A DNA stretch of 64,000 nt, taken from the NCBI RefSeq assembly GCF_011759375.1, contig NZ_JAARML010000001.1:992001-1056000 (forward strand), written 5' to 3'. Source of the DNA: Paraflavitalea devenefica. GTDB taxonomy: Bacteria > Bacteroidota > Bacteroidia > Chitinophagales > Chitinophagaceae. Positions 35,661-45,130 of the stretch are shown piece after piece. Each line of letters opens with the position of its first letter. The stretch's first letter is position 1. Under the pieces are notes generated by a model that was given only the letters and a program-made list of their open reading frames with translations, did not search any database and was not told the origin of the DNA. The position numbers and the translations under genes are program-made.

Positions 35661-36416
35661 TTAAATATTTAAGCCGCCGCAGGTGCTGATGACCTGGCCG
35701 GTGATGTAGGAGCTGAGGTCGGAAGCGAGGAATAAGGTGGTGTCGGCCACTTCTTCTGCTTTGCCGAAACGTCCTAAAGGAATTTTTTCCAGGAATGCTT
35801 TGGAGGCGTCCCCATCTTTCAGGTAATGGGTCATGTCGGTTTCAATGAAGCCGGGCGCAATGGCATTGCACCTGATGTTGCGGCTACCCAGCTCATGGGC
35901 AACTGATTTGGTGAAACCAATGATGCCTGCTTTGGAAGCTGCATAGCTGCTTTGCCCGGCATTACCACGGATACCAATGATGGAACTCATGTTGATGATG
36001 GACCCTTTTTTAGCCTTCATCATCGGACGTATCACCTGCTTGGTCATGTTGAAGACACTTTTGAGGTTTACGTTCATGACGTCATCCCACTGGTCGGGGC
36101 TCATGCGCAGGAGCAGGTTGTCTTTGGAGATACCGGCATTGTTAACGCATACATCTACGGTACCAAATTCTTTTACCACGTCATTGACGAAGGCTTCACT
36201 GGCCGCAAAATCACCGGCATTGCTTTGGTATGCTTTTGCTTTTACGCCCAGTGCTTCTATTTTCTGTTGTAATGTTTTAGCTTTTTCTGCACTGCTGTCG
36301 CTTACATAGGTAAAAGCGATGTGTGCGCCTTGTTCGGCCAGTTTAACGGCGATGGCTTCCCCGATACCGCGGGCTGCCCCTGTTACAATGGCTACTTTTC
36401 CTTCCAGTAATTTCAT
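35661..36416 (-). CDS. fabG: 3-oxoacyl-[acyl-carrier-protein] reductase
   Basis: 251 residues. Classical short-chain dehydrogenase: cofactor motif TGAARGIG (12-19), NNAG (92-95), catalytic N117, S145, Y158 and K162 (YAASK), and C-terminal TGQVISTCGGLNI, the FabG ending. It reduces 3-oxoacyl-ACP with NADPH in fatty-acid elongation in the cytosol. No other fab genes are adjacent, so the assignment relies on close agreement with FabG over its length rather than context. Likely its own transcript. Confidence 0.93.
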   Translation of the reverse strand: MKLLEGKVAIVTGAARGIGEAIAVKLAEQGAHIAFTYVSDSSAEKAKTLQQKIEALGVKAKAYQSNAGDFAASEAFVNDVVKEFGTVDVCVNNAGISKDNLLLRMSPDQWDDVMNVNLKSVFNMTKQVIRPMMKAKKGSIINMSSIIGIRGNAGQSSYAASKAGIIGFTKSVAHELGSRNIRCNAIAPGFIETDMTHYLKDGDASKAFLEKIPLGRFGKAEEVADTTLFLASDLSSYITGQVISTCGGLNI

Positions 36417-36532
36417 AATGATAATAATTAGGGCCCGAATGTATTGAAAACATCTAATTTCTGCAATTATGAATGCCGGGAAGATAGCTGTTAGGTTTTA
36501 GCCTTTAGCTGTTAGCAGCCTTCGGCAGTACC

Positions 36533-36573
36533 CTTCGACAAAGTTTATCCCGCTTCGCGGGACTCAGGGTGAC
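36533..36573. repeat. Dispersed repeat, CTTCGACAAAG...CTCAGGGTGAC variant
   Basis: Begins CTTCGACAAAGTTTATCC and ends ACTCAGGGTGAC, with an internal TCCCGC-TTC-GCGGGA hairpin (about 36548-36562). Same family as 21952-21972 and 23371-23414. It follows the GH3 gene (stop 36581) on the minus strand. Confidence 0.6.
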
Positions 36574-36580
36574 AATATTA

Positions 36581-38101
36581 TTACTGCGTGGCGATGGCCA
36601 GTATTTCTTCGAGGTGTTTGCGGTCATTGCTTAAGCGGGGCACTTTGTGCTGGCCGCCCAGTTTGCCCTTGCTCTTGAGCCAGGTGTTGAAGATGCCCTT
36701 CCGGAGGGAACGCAGTAAGGGCATGCGCAGGGCAATGTCTTTATGGCGCTTGGCCTCATAATCACTGTTGATGTTTTTGAGGGCCGTATCGAGGGTAGCA
36801 ATAAAGTTCTCCATGTTGTCGGGCTCTTTCTCAAATTCCACGAGCCACTCATGGGCGCCATTGCTGCCTTCACTAAAGTAAACAGGCGCCGCGGTATAGT
36901 CATTGACTACCGCCCCCGTTTTTTCACAGGCAATGGCTACAGCCTTATCGGTATTGTCAACGATGACTTCCTCGCCAAAGGCATTGATGTAATGTTTGAG
37001 ACGGCCGCTTACTTTTATTTTGAAAGGCGTTAAGGAAGTAAACTGGATGGTATCGCCCACGAGGTACCGCCATAAACCGCCATTGGTGCTGATAACGAGC
37101 GCATAGTTTTTCCCCAGCTCCACTTCACCCAGGCCAATGGTTTGCGGATGTGGCTTGCCATATTCCTCAATGGGCATGAATTCCATGAAGATGCCATGAT
37201 CTACAAACAGCAACATGCCCTCTTCACCGGGTACGTCCTGCGCCGCAAAGAACCCTTCGCTGGCATTGTACATTTCGAGGTAATGAATGGGCTTGCCGAT
37301 GAGTTTCTGAAACTGTTCTTTGTAAGGCGTAAAGGATACACCGCCGTGCATGTACAGTTCCAGGTGGGGCCATACTTCGGCCACACAACTTTTACCGGTG
37401 ATCTCCAGTATGCGGCGAAAGAGGACGAGTGTCCAGGTAGGCACACCAGATATGGAGGTTACGTTTTCTTTGATGGTGCTCTGGGCCAGCAATTCAATTT
37501 TACTTTCCCACTCATCCATGAGCGCTATGCTGAGGTCGGGCGTGCGCAGCCAATGCCCCCAGAAAGGAGAGTTTTGCAGCAATACAGCACTGAGGTCGCC
37601 GTATTGCGCTTCCTGATTGAGGGGATTGATGGTATGGCTGCCTCCCAATACCAGTCCCTTACCCGTGAGCAGGTCGGAATCGGGATTGAACTGATAGTAG
37701 AAGGTGAGCACGTCTTTGGCTGCTTTGTAGTGGCAGTCTTCCAGGCTTTCGTCGGTAACCGGTATGAATTTGCTTTTATCACTGGTGGTACCGCTGCTTT
37801 TGGCAAACCAATAGACAGGGGTATTCCATATTATGTTCTGCTCGCCTTTCATGGTGCGCTGGATATAAGGCTTCATGTCCTCATATTCATGAATAGGCAC
37901 TGTTTGCTTAAATGACCGGATGTTGAATAGTTCTGAAAAGTGGTATTTGCGGCCAAATTCGGTATTCTGTGCAGAGGTAACGAGGTCCTGTAATACCTCC
38001 CGCTGCGCATCGGCAGGATTGTTTTTCCAACCTTCAATGCGCCATAGCCGCATGCGGGCCAATGATGATATGGCAGGCGAGAGTAGTTTCACCGGCAGCA
38101 A
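36581..38101 (-). CDS. GH3 auxin-responsive-promoter family protein (acyl-adenylate superfamily)
   Basis: 506 residues, close to full length for bacterial GH3 proteins. ATP-binding signature FAKSSGTTSDKSKFIPVT (about 103-120), middle motif YLEMYNASEGFFA and later YLVGDTIQFTS and GRLKHYINAFGEE match the plant GH3 acyl-acid amido-synthetase fold. These enzymes adenylate a carboxylic acid and transfer it to an amine, usually an amino acid; bacterial substrates are unknown. Cytosolic. It lies 39 bp downstream of lptB on the same strand, so the two may be co-transcribed, with no obvious functional link. Confidence 0.9.
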   Translation of the reverse strand: MLPVKLLSPAISSLARMRLWRIEGWKNNPADAQREVLQDLVTSAQNTEFGRKYHFSELFNIRSFKQTVPIHEYEDMKPYIQRTMKGEQNIIWNTPVYWFAKSSGTTSDKSKFIPVTDESLEDCHYKAAKDVLTFYYQFNPDSDLLTGKGLVLGGSHTINPLNQEAQYGDLSAVLLQNSPFWGHWLRTPDLSIALMDEWESKIELLAQSTIKENVTSISGVPTWTLVLFRRILEITGKSCVAEVWPHLELYMHGGVSFTPYKEQFQKLIGKPIHYLEMYNASEGFFAAQDVPGEEGMLLFVDHGIFMEFMPIEEYGKPHPQTIGLGEVELGKNYALVISTNGGLWRYLVGDTIQFTSLTPFKIKVSGRLKHYINAFGEEVIVDNTDKAVAIACEKTGAVVNDYTAAPVYFSEGSNGAHEWLVEFEKEPDNMENFIATLDTALKNINSDYEAKRHKDIALRMPLLRSLRKGIFNTWLKSKGKLGGQHKVPRLSNDRKHLEEILAIATQ

Positions 38102-38140
38102 AATAAAGAATAATAATGACAGTTAAGGGAAGCAAATGAC

Positions 38141-38947
38141 TTATTCCAATCCTTCCCTTTCGCTCAGCGCTGAGATGCTTCGTTCTCCCTTCATGGCTTC
38201 TTCATGGAGGTAGTCTTTGCGTTTGAGCTCGAAGTTACGGCCGAGGTATAAACGCCGCACCTGTTCATCGGCTGCCAGCTCCTCGGCAGTACCATGTTTG
38301 AATATTTTACCATCTATGAGCAGGTAGGCCCGGTCGCAGATGGAAAGGGTTTCGTTTACGTTGTGGTCGGTGATGAGGATACCGATGTTCCTGTATTTGA
38401 GGCGGGCTACGACGGTTTGAATGTCTTCTACCGCAATGGGGTCCACACCGGCAAAAGGCTCATCGAGCAGGATGAATTTGGGGTCTACCGCCAATGCCCG
38501 GGCAATTTCTGTTCTGCGCCTTTCTCCCCCGCTCAGGCTATCGCCATTGTTTTTACGTACGTGGTGCAGGCGAAATTCATCGAGCAGGGCTTCGAGCTTT
38601 TCTTTCTGCTGGGCCTTTTTGAGTTTGGTCATTTCCAGTACAGCCATGATGTTCTCTTCCACGGTAAGCTTACGGAATACAGAGGCTTCCTGGGGCAGGT
38701 AGCCAATGCCCATTTGCGCCCTTTTGTACATGGGGAGGCGGGTGATCTCTTCCTGATCCAGAAATACTTGTCCCTCATCGGGTTTGATGAGGCCTACGAC
38801 CATGTAGAAGGAGGTCGTTTTACCGGCGCCATTGGGCCCCAGCAATCCCACGATCTCACCCTGCTTTACGCTCACAGATACATGGTTTACAACAGTACGG
38901 TTACGATAGATTTTAACCAGGTCCCGGGTATGAATTTCACTGATCAC
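38141..38947 (-). CDS. lptB: LPS export ABC transporter ATP-binding protein
   Basis: 268 residues, starting at GTG (38947). Walker [10 protein letters not shown] (37-45), Q-loop Q86 (YLPQE), signature LSGGE (138-142), Walker B FILLDEP (158-164), switch histidine H195. The [10 protein letters not shown] stretch after the Q-loop is characteristic of LptB. It powers transport of lipopolysaccharide from the inner membrane by LptFG. About 25 residues longer than E. coli LptB because of a polar C-terminal tail ([16 protein letters not shown]). Its promoter box is at 38966-38973. lptF/G are not nearby, which is common in this phylum. Confidence 0.95.
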   Translation of the reverse strand: MISEIHTRDLVKIYRNRTVVNHVSVSVKQGEIVGLLGPNGAGKTTSFYMVVGLIKPDEGQVFLDQEEITRLPMYKRAQMGIGYLPQEASVFRKLTVEENIMAVLEMTKLKKAQQKEKLEALLDEFRLHHVRKNNGDSLSGGERRRTEIARALAVDPKFILLDEPFAGVDPIAVEDIQTVVARLKYRNIGILITDHNVNETLSICDRAYLLIDGKIFKHGTAEELAADEQVRRLYLGRNFELKRKDYLHEEAMKGERSISALSEREGLE

Positions 38948-38965
38948 GCGTTGTTACGTTTGGAA

Positions 38966-38973
38966 CAAAAATA
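38966..38973 (-). promoter_or_regulatory. Candidate -7 promoter box TATTTTTG for lptB
   Basis: Exact TAnnTTTG on the minus strand, ending 18 nt before the GTG start. No clear -33 element. Confidence 0.5.
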
Positions 38974-39050
38974 CCGGAAGTAATTGATTCGGGTTGCCCG
39001 AAAAGCCGGATTAGTAACAAAATAATGTTAAAGAGACTGTATGACAGGTA

Positions 39051-39081
39051 TTTGCCATACGGGATTCGTTGAGTATGTTTG
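39051..39081 (+). promoter_or_regulatory. metF promoter: TTTG-N19-TATGTTTG
   Basis: The only promoter in the window with both Bacteroidota elements intact: -33 TTTG (39051-39054), 19-nt spacer, -7 TATGTTTG (39074-39081). Transcription should start a few bases later, giving a leader of about 35 nt before the ATG at 39120. Confidence 0.75.
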
Positions 39082-39119
39082 CACGCTATTTTGAAGATAT
39101 ATAGTGATAATAAGTATTC

Positions 39120-40073
39120 ATGAAAGTAATTGATCATATCAGGCAGGCCAATAAGCCGCTCATCTCGTTTGAAATATTACCCCCGCTGAAGGGCAAGACA
39201 ATCAATTCGATTTTTGACCACCTGGACCCCTTGATGGAGTTCAAGCCGTCGTTTATTAATGTTACCTATCACCGTAGTGAACATGTATTCAAGAAGAAAG
39301 CCGACGGCACTTTCGATAAGGTAGAGGTACGTAAACGGCCGGGAACGGTAGGTATTTGCGCAGCGATTATGAACCATTATAAGGTGGATGCGGTACCCCA
39401 CCTGATCTGCGGCGGCTTTAATAAACGGGAAACCGAGGATGCCCTGATTGACCTGAATTTTATTGGCGTGGACAATGTGCTGGTACTGCGGGGGGATGCC
39501 GCCAAGAATGAAACAGTATTTGAACCGGAACCAGCGGGAAACCGCTATGCCCTGGACCTGCTGAAACAGGTACTTAACCTGAATAACGGCATTTACCTGG
39601 AAGAAGATATCCGGGATGGCTTTCGCACGAAGTTCTGCATTGGCGTGGCAGGCTACCCCGAGAAGCATTTTGAAGCCCCCAATTTACAGAGCGACCTGCA
39701 GTACCTGAAAGCCAAGGTGGATGCGGGCGCTGAGTATGTGGTAACCCAGATGTTCTTTGATAACCAGAAGTATTTTGAGTTTGTAAAACGTTGCCGGGAA
39801 GCCGGTATTGAGATCCCTATTATCCCGGGCCTGAAACCGATCACGAATAAGAAGCAACTGAGTGTAATACCACGGACTTTCCACGTGGATATTCCTACCG
39901 ACCTGAGCAATGAGATCATGAAGGCTAAAACAGATGCCGATGTGGAGCAGATCGGGACGGAGTGGTTACTGCTGCAGTCGAAGGAGTTGAAGGCGGCAAA
40001 CGTACCCGTATTGCATTATTATACACTGGGCAAGCCCAAAGTGATATGGAATGCAGTGAAGGAACTTGTTTAG
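39120..40073 (+). CDS. metF: 5,10-methylenetetrahydrofolate reductase
   Basis: 317 residues. MTHFR TIM-barrel throughout: ISFEILPPLKG at the N-terminus with the conserved catalytic-region glutamate, FINVTYHRSEH, NVLVLRGDAAKNE, FCIGVAGYPEKHFEAPN, YVVTQMFFDNQKYFEFVKRC and IPIIPGLKPITNKKQL. It reduces methylene-THF to methyl-THF with a flavin for methionine synthesis in the cytosol. Length is near the bacterial norm (about 300). Single-gene unit with a complete promoter (39051-39081) and a bidirectional terminator (40093-40129). No metH or SAM riboswitch is seen here. Confidence 0.96.
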   Translation: MKVIDHIRQANKPLISFEILPPLKGKTINSIFDHLDPLMEFKPSFINVTYHRSEHVFKKKADGTFDKVEVRKRPGTVGICAAIMNHYKVDAVPHLICGGFNKRETEDALIDLNFIGVDNVLVLRGDAAKNETVFEPEPAGNRYALDLLKQVLNLNNGIYLEEDIRDGFRTKFCIGVAGYPEKHFEAPNLQSDLQYLKAKVDAGAEYVVTQMFFDNQKYFEFVKRCREAGIEIPIIPGLKPITNKKQLSVIPRTFHVDIPTDLSNEIMKAKTDADVEQIGTEWLLLQSKELKAANVPVLHYYTLGKPKVIWNAVKELV

Positions 40074-40092
40074 AAAGATGTTTTATATAATG

Positions 40093-40129
40093 CAAATGGT
40101 GGGTCGTTTTTAAAGCGACCCACCATTTG
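40093..40129. terminator. Bidirectional terminator (GGTGGGTCG family, copy c)
   Basis: Perfect 14-bp arms CAAATGGTGGGTCG (40093-40106) and CGACCCACCATTTG (40116-40129), between convergent metF and the barrel gene. Confidence 0.82.
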
Positions 40130-40151
40130 TGTTTAAATCCCCTGTGTAGTT

Positions 40152-40841
40152 TTATAGTTTAAAGCCAATGGAAAGGCTTAGTACACGGTGTTTATTCCTG
40201 TTATTGTCTTCACTGTCGGCGCCTGATTGCAATTTGGCCAACCCCAGGCCATAGTTTACGGAAAGCAGTACTTTGTCTAACTGAAACCCTCCCGTGAAGT
40301 TAAGGCCATAATCGAACCGTTTCATGACGCCTAATCCCGCGCCTTCATCCTCATCAAAGGTAGTGGGGTCATCATTGCTGAACTCAATGTTCTCCTTGCT
40401 GCTAAAGCTGGTGCCCAGGAATTTTCCCTCAATTTTTCTTTTACCGGCAATACCCATGGCCACATAACCACCGGCCCCGGCATAAAGGCTTGACCCGCCG
40501 GCCAAGGGGAATTTAATGACGGCATTTACCGGCAGTTCCACATAGATAGGATTGGTAGTGGCTTTGTAATAAGTGGGATCATCAGGGGTGCCGCTTTGTA
40601 CTTTGGCGCCCTTTCCGGTAAGCAACAGGCCGGGTTGTATGGCAAAGAATTTTCCAACGGGCAGATCGCCCATGAAGCCAACATGAAAACTGGCCAAGGC
40701 ATTGGCATCGTTTATTTCGCCATCATCGGTAGTGGAAATATTGGCAATATTCAATCCACCTTTCAGGTAAACACTTCCTTTTTGTGCAGTAGCCGTAAAT
40801 GCTACCAAACAGCTTAACAGAATACAGATTAGTGATTTCAT
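40152..40841 (-). CDS. Outer-membrane beta-barrel protein (porin family)
   Basis: 229 residues from MKSLICILLSCLVAFTATAQ (signal peptide); an ATG two codons upstream is also possible. Barrel-like strands: SVYLKGGLNIANIST, SFHVGFMGDLPVGKFFAIQP, SSLYAGAGGYVAMGIAGK, FDYGLNFTGGFQLDKVLLSV and a terminal HRVLSLSIGFKL, matching the common Bacteroidota porin-family (outer_memb_beta-brl) pattern. An acidic loop (FSNDDPTTFDEDEGAG) lies about two-thirds in. Ligand and function unknown. Confidence 0.85.
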   Translation of the reverse strand: MKSLICILLSCLVAFTATAQKGSVYLKGGLNIANISTTDDGEINDANALASFHVGFMGDLPVGKFFAIQPGLLLTGKGAKVQSGTPDDPTYYKATTNPIYVELPVNAVIKFPLAGGSSLYAGAGGYVAMGIAGKRKIEGKFLGTSFSSKENIEFSNDDPTTFDEDEGAGLGVMKRFDYGLNFTGGFQLDKVLLSVNYGLGLAKLQSGADSEDNNRNKHRVLSLSIGFKL

Positions 40842-40895
40842 AAGCATCTATTTATAAATATAAACGATACTTTGACCTGCCTGGATTGAGAAGGT

Positions 40896-42842
40896 TTAAT
40901 GCGGCAGGCTTTTTACTACTGTTTCGTTGATCTTTACAGGGTATTTCTTTTTTAATGCTGCTATCCACAAGTTTTCGAGGTGGGCCTGGTAATCATTAAT
41001 GACGAAGCCGCGGGCATCGGCAAAGTCACGGGGTTCCCGTTCCCTGTACACTTTGATGATATAGGCAAAGGTGAGGCTGTTGTCGGTTTCATTTTTTACA
41101 GGTGCGGTGATGAGCGCCGGCTGAAAGTTGGTTCGCTCCAGCACAGGTATCTGCCCCAGCTCGAAACGGCCAGAGTCGGCCTGAATGGCGCCATCCCCTG
41201 ATTCCAGTAGTTTTTTCCACTCTTTGTAGTTGGCCTCTAATTTTTTCTTTGCTTCATTGGCTGCCGCTTCGGTAGCAGCGGTGAGGATGATGGCATCGGC
41301 ACTGGCTTCCCACCAATAGTTGTTTTTATGCGCTTCATAATGCTTCTTTAATCCGATGCTGTCTACAGAAGCCTTATCCCATATATTGCGCTGCATGATC
41401 TCGAAGAGGAGGTTGCCTTCTTTAAATTCATTGACCTGGTAAGCGAAGTCCTTGTTATAGGTTTCGAGGTTGTTGCGGTAGTAGTCGAAGGCGGATATTT
41501 CAATGAACTGATCGAGCAATTGTGCCTGGCTTTTTCCTGCACGCAGGTCCTCAAAGCCCCTTATGGATTCGAGGTAAGACTGCCACTCTTTTACCCGGAA
41601 GGTTTGTTTGCCAATAACAAATAACGGCGTATTGGCGGTAAGTCCGGCAGGCATGGGCGCTGTTTTATTGGCAATCACGTTTTCCGTTAGCAGCCACAGG
41701 CTTTTTTCATTTACCGGCAATTTTTTATACCCTGTTGACTGGAGGATCTTTTTGTAGAGCACTTTTTTTGACACTTCCATCCGGTCACTTTGCAGTATCT
41801 GCTGTTTTATGTCTTCCCGTAATTGCTTGCTGGTCTTATCATCCTGAACAGGCAGGCGTTGTAAACGTTTGATGATGTGGTAACCAAATTCGGTTAATAC
41901 CGGCCGGGATATATCGCCATCTTTGGCCAATGCAAAGGCGGCATTTTCAAAAGCAGGCGTGTAGCGGCCCACGCCAAAGAGCATCATTTCACCGCCGTTC
42001 TGAAAGGTAAGGTTATCACCACTGAAGAGGGCGGCCAGTTGTTTGAAATCGCTGCCGTGTTGTAAGGCATTGTATAATGAATCGGCCTTTTTAGCAGCTT
42101 CCTGCTTCTGGCTATCGGCAGCATCGGGCGTAAAGGCAATGAGTATCTGCGCGGCTTTGATCTTACCGATTGCTTTGCGCTCACCGAGGACTTTAAAGAT
42201 GTGAAAGCCATTTTTACCACGCAGGGGTGCTGTAAACCTGCCAGCCGGCGTATTGTAGACAAGGTTTTCCATTTCATAAGGCAGCACCAGCGCGGTGATG
42301 AAGCCAAGGTCGCCTTTATTGGTTTTCACGGAGGGATCTTCTGAATAAGCGAGGGCTGTTTTTTCAAAGTCGTCACCCTTTTGTAGCTGCGCATGCGCCG
42401 CATTGATTTTCTGCAGGGCCTGTTTTGCCTGCTCGGCCGTTGCGGAAGCGCCCGCCGCCACGAAGATGTGGGCAATGTGAATGTCTTTTGCACTGCGGTC
42501 TATTGCCTCATCTATCAGTACATTGATGCTGGCCTCGTCATTCATGTAGCTTTCCACTACCTGACTGCGGAAGGCAGCCAATTCTGCTTGCTGATTGGGC
42601 AGGGTATCCAGTTTTGCATCCAGCGCGGCCTGCACTTTGATCTTAAACCGGATGTACAGGTCCAGGTATTCGCGGTAGGATTGATCAGAAGGTGTGGTCT
42701 CTGTATTGTTCTTATTATAGGCTTTGAGAAATTCTTCCTTGGAAACGGGCCTGGTCCCATAGGTAAATAAGGTTTGGGCATGGGTAGTGGCCAGGCAACC
42801 CGTAAATACTGATGCGGTTATTATTTTTCGCAGGAAAGACAT
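40896..42842 (-). CDS. Periplasmic parvulin-type peptidyl-prolyl isomerase with two PPIase domains
   Basis: 648 residues, signal peptide ending THAQ (about 23). A SurA-like N-terminal helical segment (EEFLKAYNKNNTETTPSDQS) is followed by two parvulin domains: one at about 125-225 (HIAHIFVAAG, DPSVKTNKGDLGFI, NGFHIFKVLGERKA) and one at about 230-330 (AAQILIAFTPD, FQNGGEMMLFGVGR, FGYHIIKRLQRL). The C-terminal 300 residues are helical with several lysines and unassigned. These proteins chaperone outer-membrane proteins. It starts 7 bp after the TlpA-like gene ends, so the two form an envelope-folding/redox operon. Confidence 0.9.
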   Translation of the reverse strand: MSFLRKIITASVFTGCLATTHAQTLFTYGTRPVSKEEFLKAYNKNNTETTPSDQSYREYLDLYIRFKIKVQAALDAKLDTLPNQQAELAAFRSQVVESYMNDEASINVLIDEAIDRSAKDIHIAHIFVAAGASATAEQAKQALQKINAAHAQLQKGDDFEKTALAYSEDPSVKTNKGDLGFITALVLPYEMENLVYNTPAGRFTAPLRGKNGFHIFKVLGERKAIGKIKAAQILIAFTPDAADSQKQEAAKKADSLYNALQHGSDFKQLAALFSGDNLTFQNGGEMMLFGVGRYTPAFENAAFALAKDGDISRPVLTEFGYHIIKRLQRLPVQDDKTSKQLREDIKQQILQSDRMEVSKKVLYKKILQSTGYKKLPVNEKSLWLLTENVIANKTAPMPAGLTANTPLFVIGKQTFRVKEWQSYLESIRGFEDLRAGKSQAQLLDQFIEISAFDYYRNNLETYNKDFAYQVNEFKEGNLLFEIMQRNIWDKASVDSIGLKKHYEAHKNNYWWEASADAIILTAATEAAANEAKKKLEANYKEWKKLLESGDGAIQADSGRFELGQIPVLERTNFQPALITAPVKNETDNSLTFAYIIKVYREREPRDFADARGFVINDYQAHLENLWIAALKKKYPVKINETVVKSLPH

Positions 42843-42849
42843 AAGCTGA

Positions 42850-44289
42850 TCAGTTGGATTTTGATGTTTTTAGTTTAAGGTTTATGACTTCATCTAATTG
42901 CTGATAGTTGAGCTTTTTGGCAACTATACGTTTGTCTTTATCGAGCAAGTAGAGAACAGGCGTTTGATACACATCGTATAGCTGCCGGAAACCTGCCTTA
43001 CCGGCACTGGCTTCGACCTGCTGCTGTGAAGGCAACTGATATACATGTAACCAGTTTTTGAGCCCCTTTTCACGGATGAACTGCAGCCAGGTTTCTTTAC
43101 CACCATCCACCATTACACCATATACGGTGATCCCCTGTTTTTTCCATTTTGCATTGTAGATGGAATCTACTTTGGGCACCACTTCCTTACAATGGCTGCA
43201 GGTGGGGTCCCAGAAACAGAGGACGATCATATCGCTTTGTATGCTATAGAGTGGCAGGGGCTTATCGAGGCTATCCACCATTTCCATATTGGCGGCAGGC
43301 TGGCCAATGAGGTTGGCCATAAGGCTGTAGGCCCTCTTGGTCATGTGGTCTTTGTATTGCGCTGTAAAGAAGTCGGCCTGACCGTTGTTGATGTATTTCT
43401 CAAAGAGGTGTACAAATACAGCATCCTGCCCCATGTATTCGGGACTGATGTATTTCTGTACAAAGTGCACCAGCAGGAATTTAAACATTTCTTTATTGCT
43501 CCTGGAGTAGAGCAGCATGTGGTCTACTTCCTTGTTGATGGAGTCGGGATTGGGGGATACGAGGTCTTTATAGTATTTGATGAGCTTGGATTCAAAGAAG
43601 GGTGTCCTGATGAGTCTTTCATCGGTAAAGGAAACGCCATCCCAGAAGTGGGATTTGTAGTAGTGGAACGCAAAGGCAGTATCGTATTTGCCTTTGGGAT
43701 GTTTGGCAGCGGGGGGCACTACCGGCTCTTTCATGGCCTCAAAAAGGGCCGTAAGGATGGAATGAGGTTGTTTTTTGATGATGCTATCCCGGTGCTGCTG
43801 CATTTTATCGGCCAGGGCTTTTATCTCTGCTGTTATGGCAGCAGAATCCTTCGCATTCCGGGCTCCCGCATAGGCTATATTGGCTTTATTGATGGCCATG
43901 CCGGTGGTATTGGCAAATTTTGTATAGTTCTGGAAGGCCGTATTATCGGCAGAGCCGGTAAAGACAACGCTATTGGGCAGGCCGGCACTATCGGCTTTGA
44001 TGGAAAAGTTTTGCTGTTTGTCCAGGAGCAGTTCGAACAGGATCTCTTTCCGGGGCGACACGATGAAGTAGATGCCTCCGGGCAGGGCCTGCTTTCCTTT
44101 GAAGGTGCCGGTACTGTTTTGATCGAGCAGTACGGAGTCGGCCAGGGCTTTCATTTTGCCATAATGGTAGCCGAGGTAGATGTAGCTGTTCTTATAGGGC
44201 TTTAGGGTAATGTTGATGTTGTAGCCTGTTTGGGCCTGCGCCAGGAGTACGAGCACTGATAAAGAGGCAAGGGATACTATTTTCTTCAT
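42850..44289 (-). CDS. TlpA-like periplasmic thiol-disulfide oxidoreductase with N-terminal DUF4369/DUF5106-like region
   Basis: 479 residues, signal peptide MKKIVSLASLSVLVLLAQA. The N-terminal part (about 22-120: NINITLKPYKNSYIYLGYHY, PGGIYFIVSPRKE) is the beta domain often fused to TlpA-type thioredoxins in Bacteroidota; a helical middle with KYDTAFAFHYYKSHFWDGV follows. The thioredoxin domain (about 335-475) has the redox motif FWDPTCSHCKEV with a CxxC pair and a cis-proline region YQTPVLYLLDKD. It likely reduces or isomerises disulfides in the periplasm. First gene of a two-gene unit with the parvulin gene 7 bp downstream. Confidence 0.9.
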   Translation of the reverse strand: MKKIVSLASLSVLVLLAQAQTGYNINITLKPYKNSYIYLGYHYGKMKALADSVLLDQNSTGTFKGKQALPGGIYFIVSPRKEILFELLLDKQQNFSIKADSAGLPNSVVFTGSADNTAFQNYTKFANTTGMAINKANIAYAGARNAKDSAAITAEIKALADKMQQHRDSIIKKQPHSILTALFEAMKEPVVPPAAKHPKGKYDTAFAFHYYKSHFWDGVSFTDERLIRTPFFESKLIKYYKDLVSPNPDSINKEVDHMLLYSRSNKEMFKFLLVHFVQKYISPEYMGQDAVFVHLFEKYINNGQADFFTAQYKDHMTKRAYSLMANLIGQPAANMEMVDSLDKPLPLYSIQSDMIVLCFWDPTCSHCKEVVPKVDSIYNAKWKKQGITVYGVMVDGGKETWLQFIREKGLKNWLHVYQLPSQQQVEASAGKAGFRQLYDVYQTPVLYLLDKDKRIVAKKLNYQQLDEVINLKLKTSKSN

Positions 44290-44431
44290 GGTCTTGAGGC
44301 ACTAAATTTATTCAAAATAAAGGCAAAAGTTGGTAATTCAATGAATATACTAAAACGGGATTTCGGGGTGGATATTTCGTGGCACAAAAGACGCAGCGTC
44401 CCCGTTGGGAGACGCTGCTGAGAAGTTCATA

Positions 44432-44468
44432 AAAAGGTGAGCCGCCCGGGAAGGGCGACCCACCTTTT
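44432..44468 (-). terminator. Terminator of yceI-like gene (GGTGAGCC/GACCCACC family, copy d)
   Basis: 16-bp arms AAAAGGTGAGCCGCCC (44432-44447) and GGGCGACCCACCTTTT (44453-44468). Pairing is complete only in minus-strand RNA through two G-U wobbles, and a T-run follows on that strand, 12 bp beyond the stop at 44480. A second 8-bp stem GCAGCGTC / GACGCTGC (44393-44418) follows it. Confidence 0.85.
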
Positions 44469-44479
44469 GAGATGATGAA

Positions 44480-45130
44480 TTATTTTACTTCGTTGAGTTC
44501 GGCATTGATGGTGATGTGTACTTCTTTGCTCACGACGAGGCCCCCGGCTTCTGTGGCACGGTCCCATTTGAGGTTATAGTCGAAACGGTTGACAGTGGTT
44601 TTGGCTTTAAAACCAGCTTTCGCGCCCCGTTGCGTATTGATGGTACCGCCATAGGTGACATCAAAGCTCACCGGTTTGGTCACATCCTTGATGGTCAGGT
44701 TGCCTTCCAGTTTGTATTTGTTATCGCCCAATGGCTTGAAGGCGGTGCTTTCAAATTTCATCTGCGGATATTTTTCTGCATCGAAGAAATCAGCACTTTT
44801 CAGGTGTTTATCCCTGTTCTCGTTGTCGGTATCGACCGAATTTACGTCTACTGTGAAGTTGATTTTGGCATCTGAATAGTCGGCTTTGGTGTGCTCGAGG
44901 GTCCCTTCAAAGTTCTTAAAAGAACCGTCTACTTCCGATACGACCATGTGGGTGACGGTAAATTTTACGTTGGAGTGCGCTTTGTCAATGGTCCATTTAC
45001 CGGCAAATTTCCCGGAGGCGGGTTCACCGGTAAGGGGCGCCTGGCCCTTTGCAGGTTGAGCAGGACGATAAGCTACGAGAACGATGCCAGAAGCTATTAT
45101 TACAGCGGCGGCAAGGAATAGTTTTTTCAT
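44480..45130 (-). CDS. YceI family lipid-binding protein
   Basis: 216 residues with an N-terminal signal (MKKLFLAAAVIIASGIVLVA). The lipocalin-like YceI barrel is complete: GKWTIDKAHSNVKFTVTHMV, GSFKNFEGTLEH, INFTVDVNSVDTDNENRDKH, YPQMKFESTAF and KLEGNLTIKDVTKPVSFDV. YceI proteins bind isoprenoid or fatty amide ligands in the periplasm; the physiological role is unclear. Monocistronic with its own terminator (copy d). Confidence 0.94.
   Translation of the reverse strand: MKKLFLAAAVIIASGIVLVAYRPAQPAKGQAPLTGEPASGKFAGKWTIDKAHSNVKFTVTHMVVSEVDGSFKNFEGTLEHTKADYSDAKINFTVDVNSVDTDNENRDKHLKSADFFDAEKYPQMKFESTAFKPLGDNKYKLEGNLTIKDVTKPVSFDVTYGGTINTQRGAKAGFKAKTTVNRFDYNLKWDRATEAGGLVVSKEVHITINAELNEVK

Noticed and set aside
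37142..37915. 257-codon open frame on the plus strand
   Set aside because: Antisense to the GH3-family gene, which is full-length with recognisable motifs.
39001..39120. Possible SAM or cobalamin riboswitch upstream of metF
   Set aside because: The leader is only about 35 nt from the predicted start site and shows no conserved aptamer elements.
43192..44205. 337-codon open frame on the plus strand
   Set aside because: Exactly antisense to the TlpA-like gene, whose signal peptide and CxxC motif are unmistakable; the plus-strand translation has no domain pattern.
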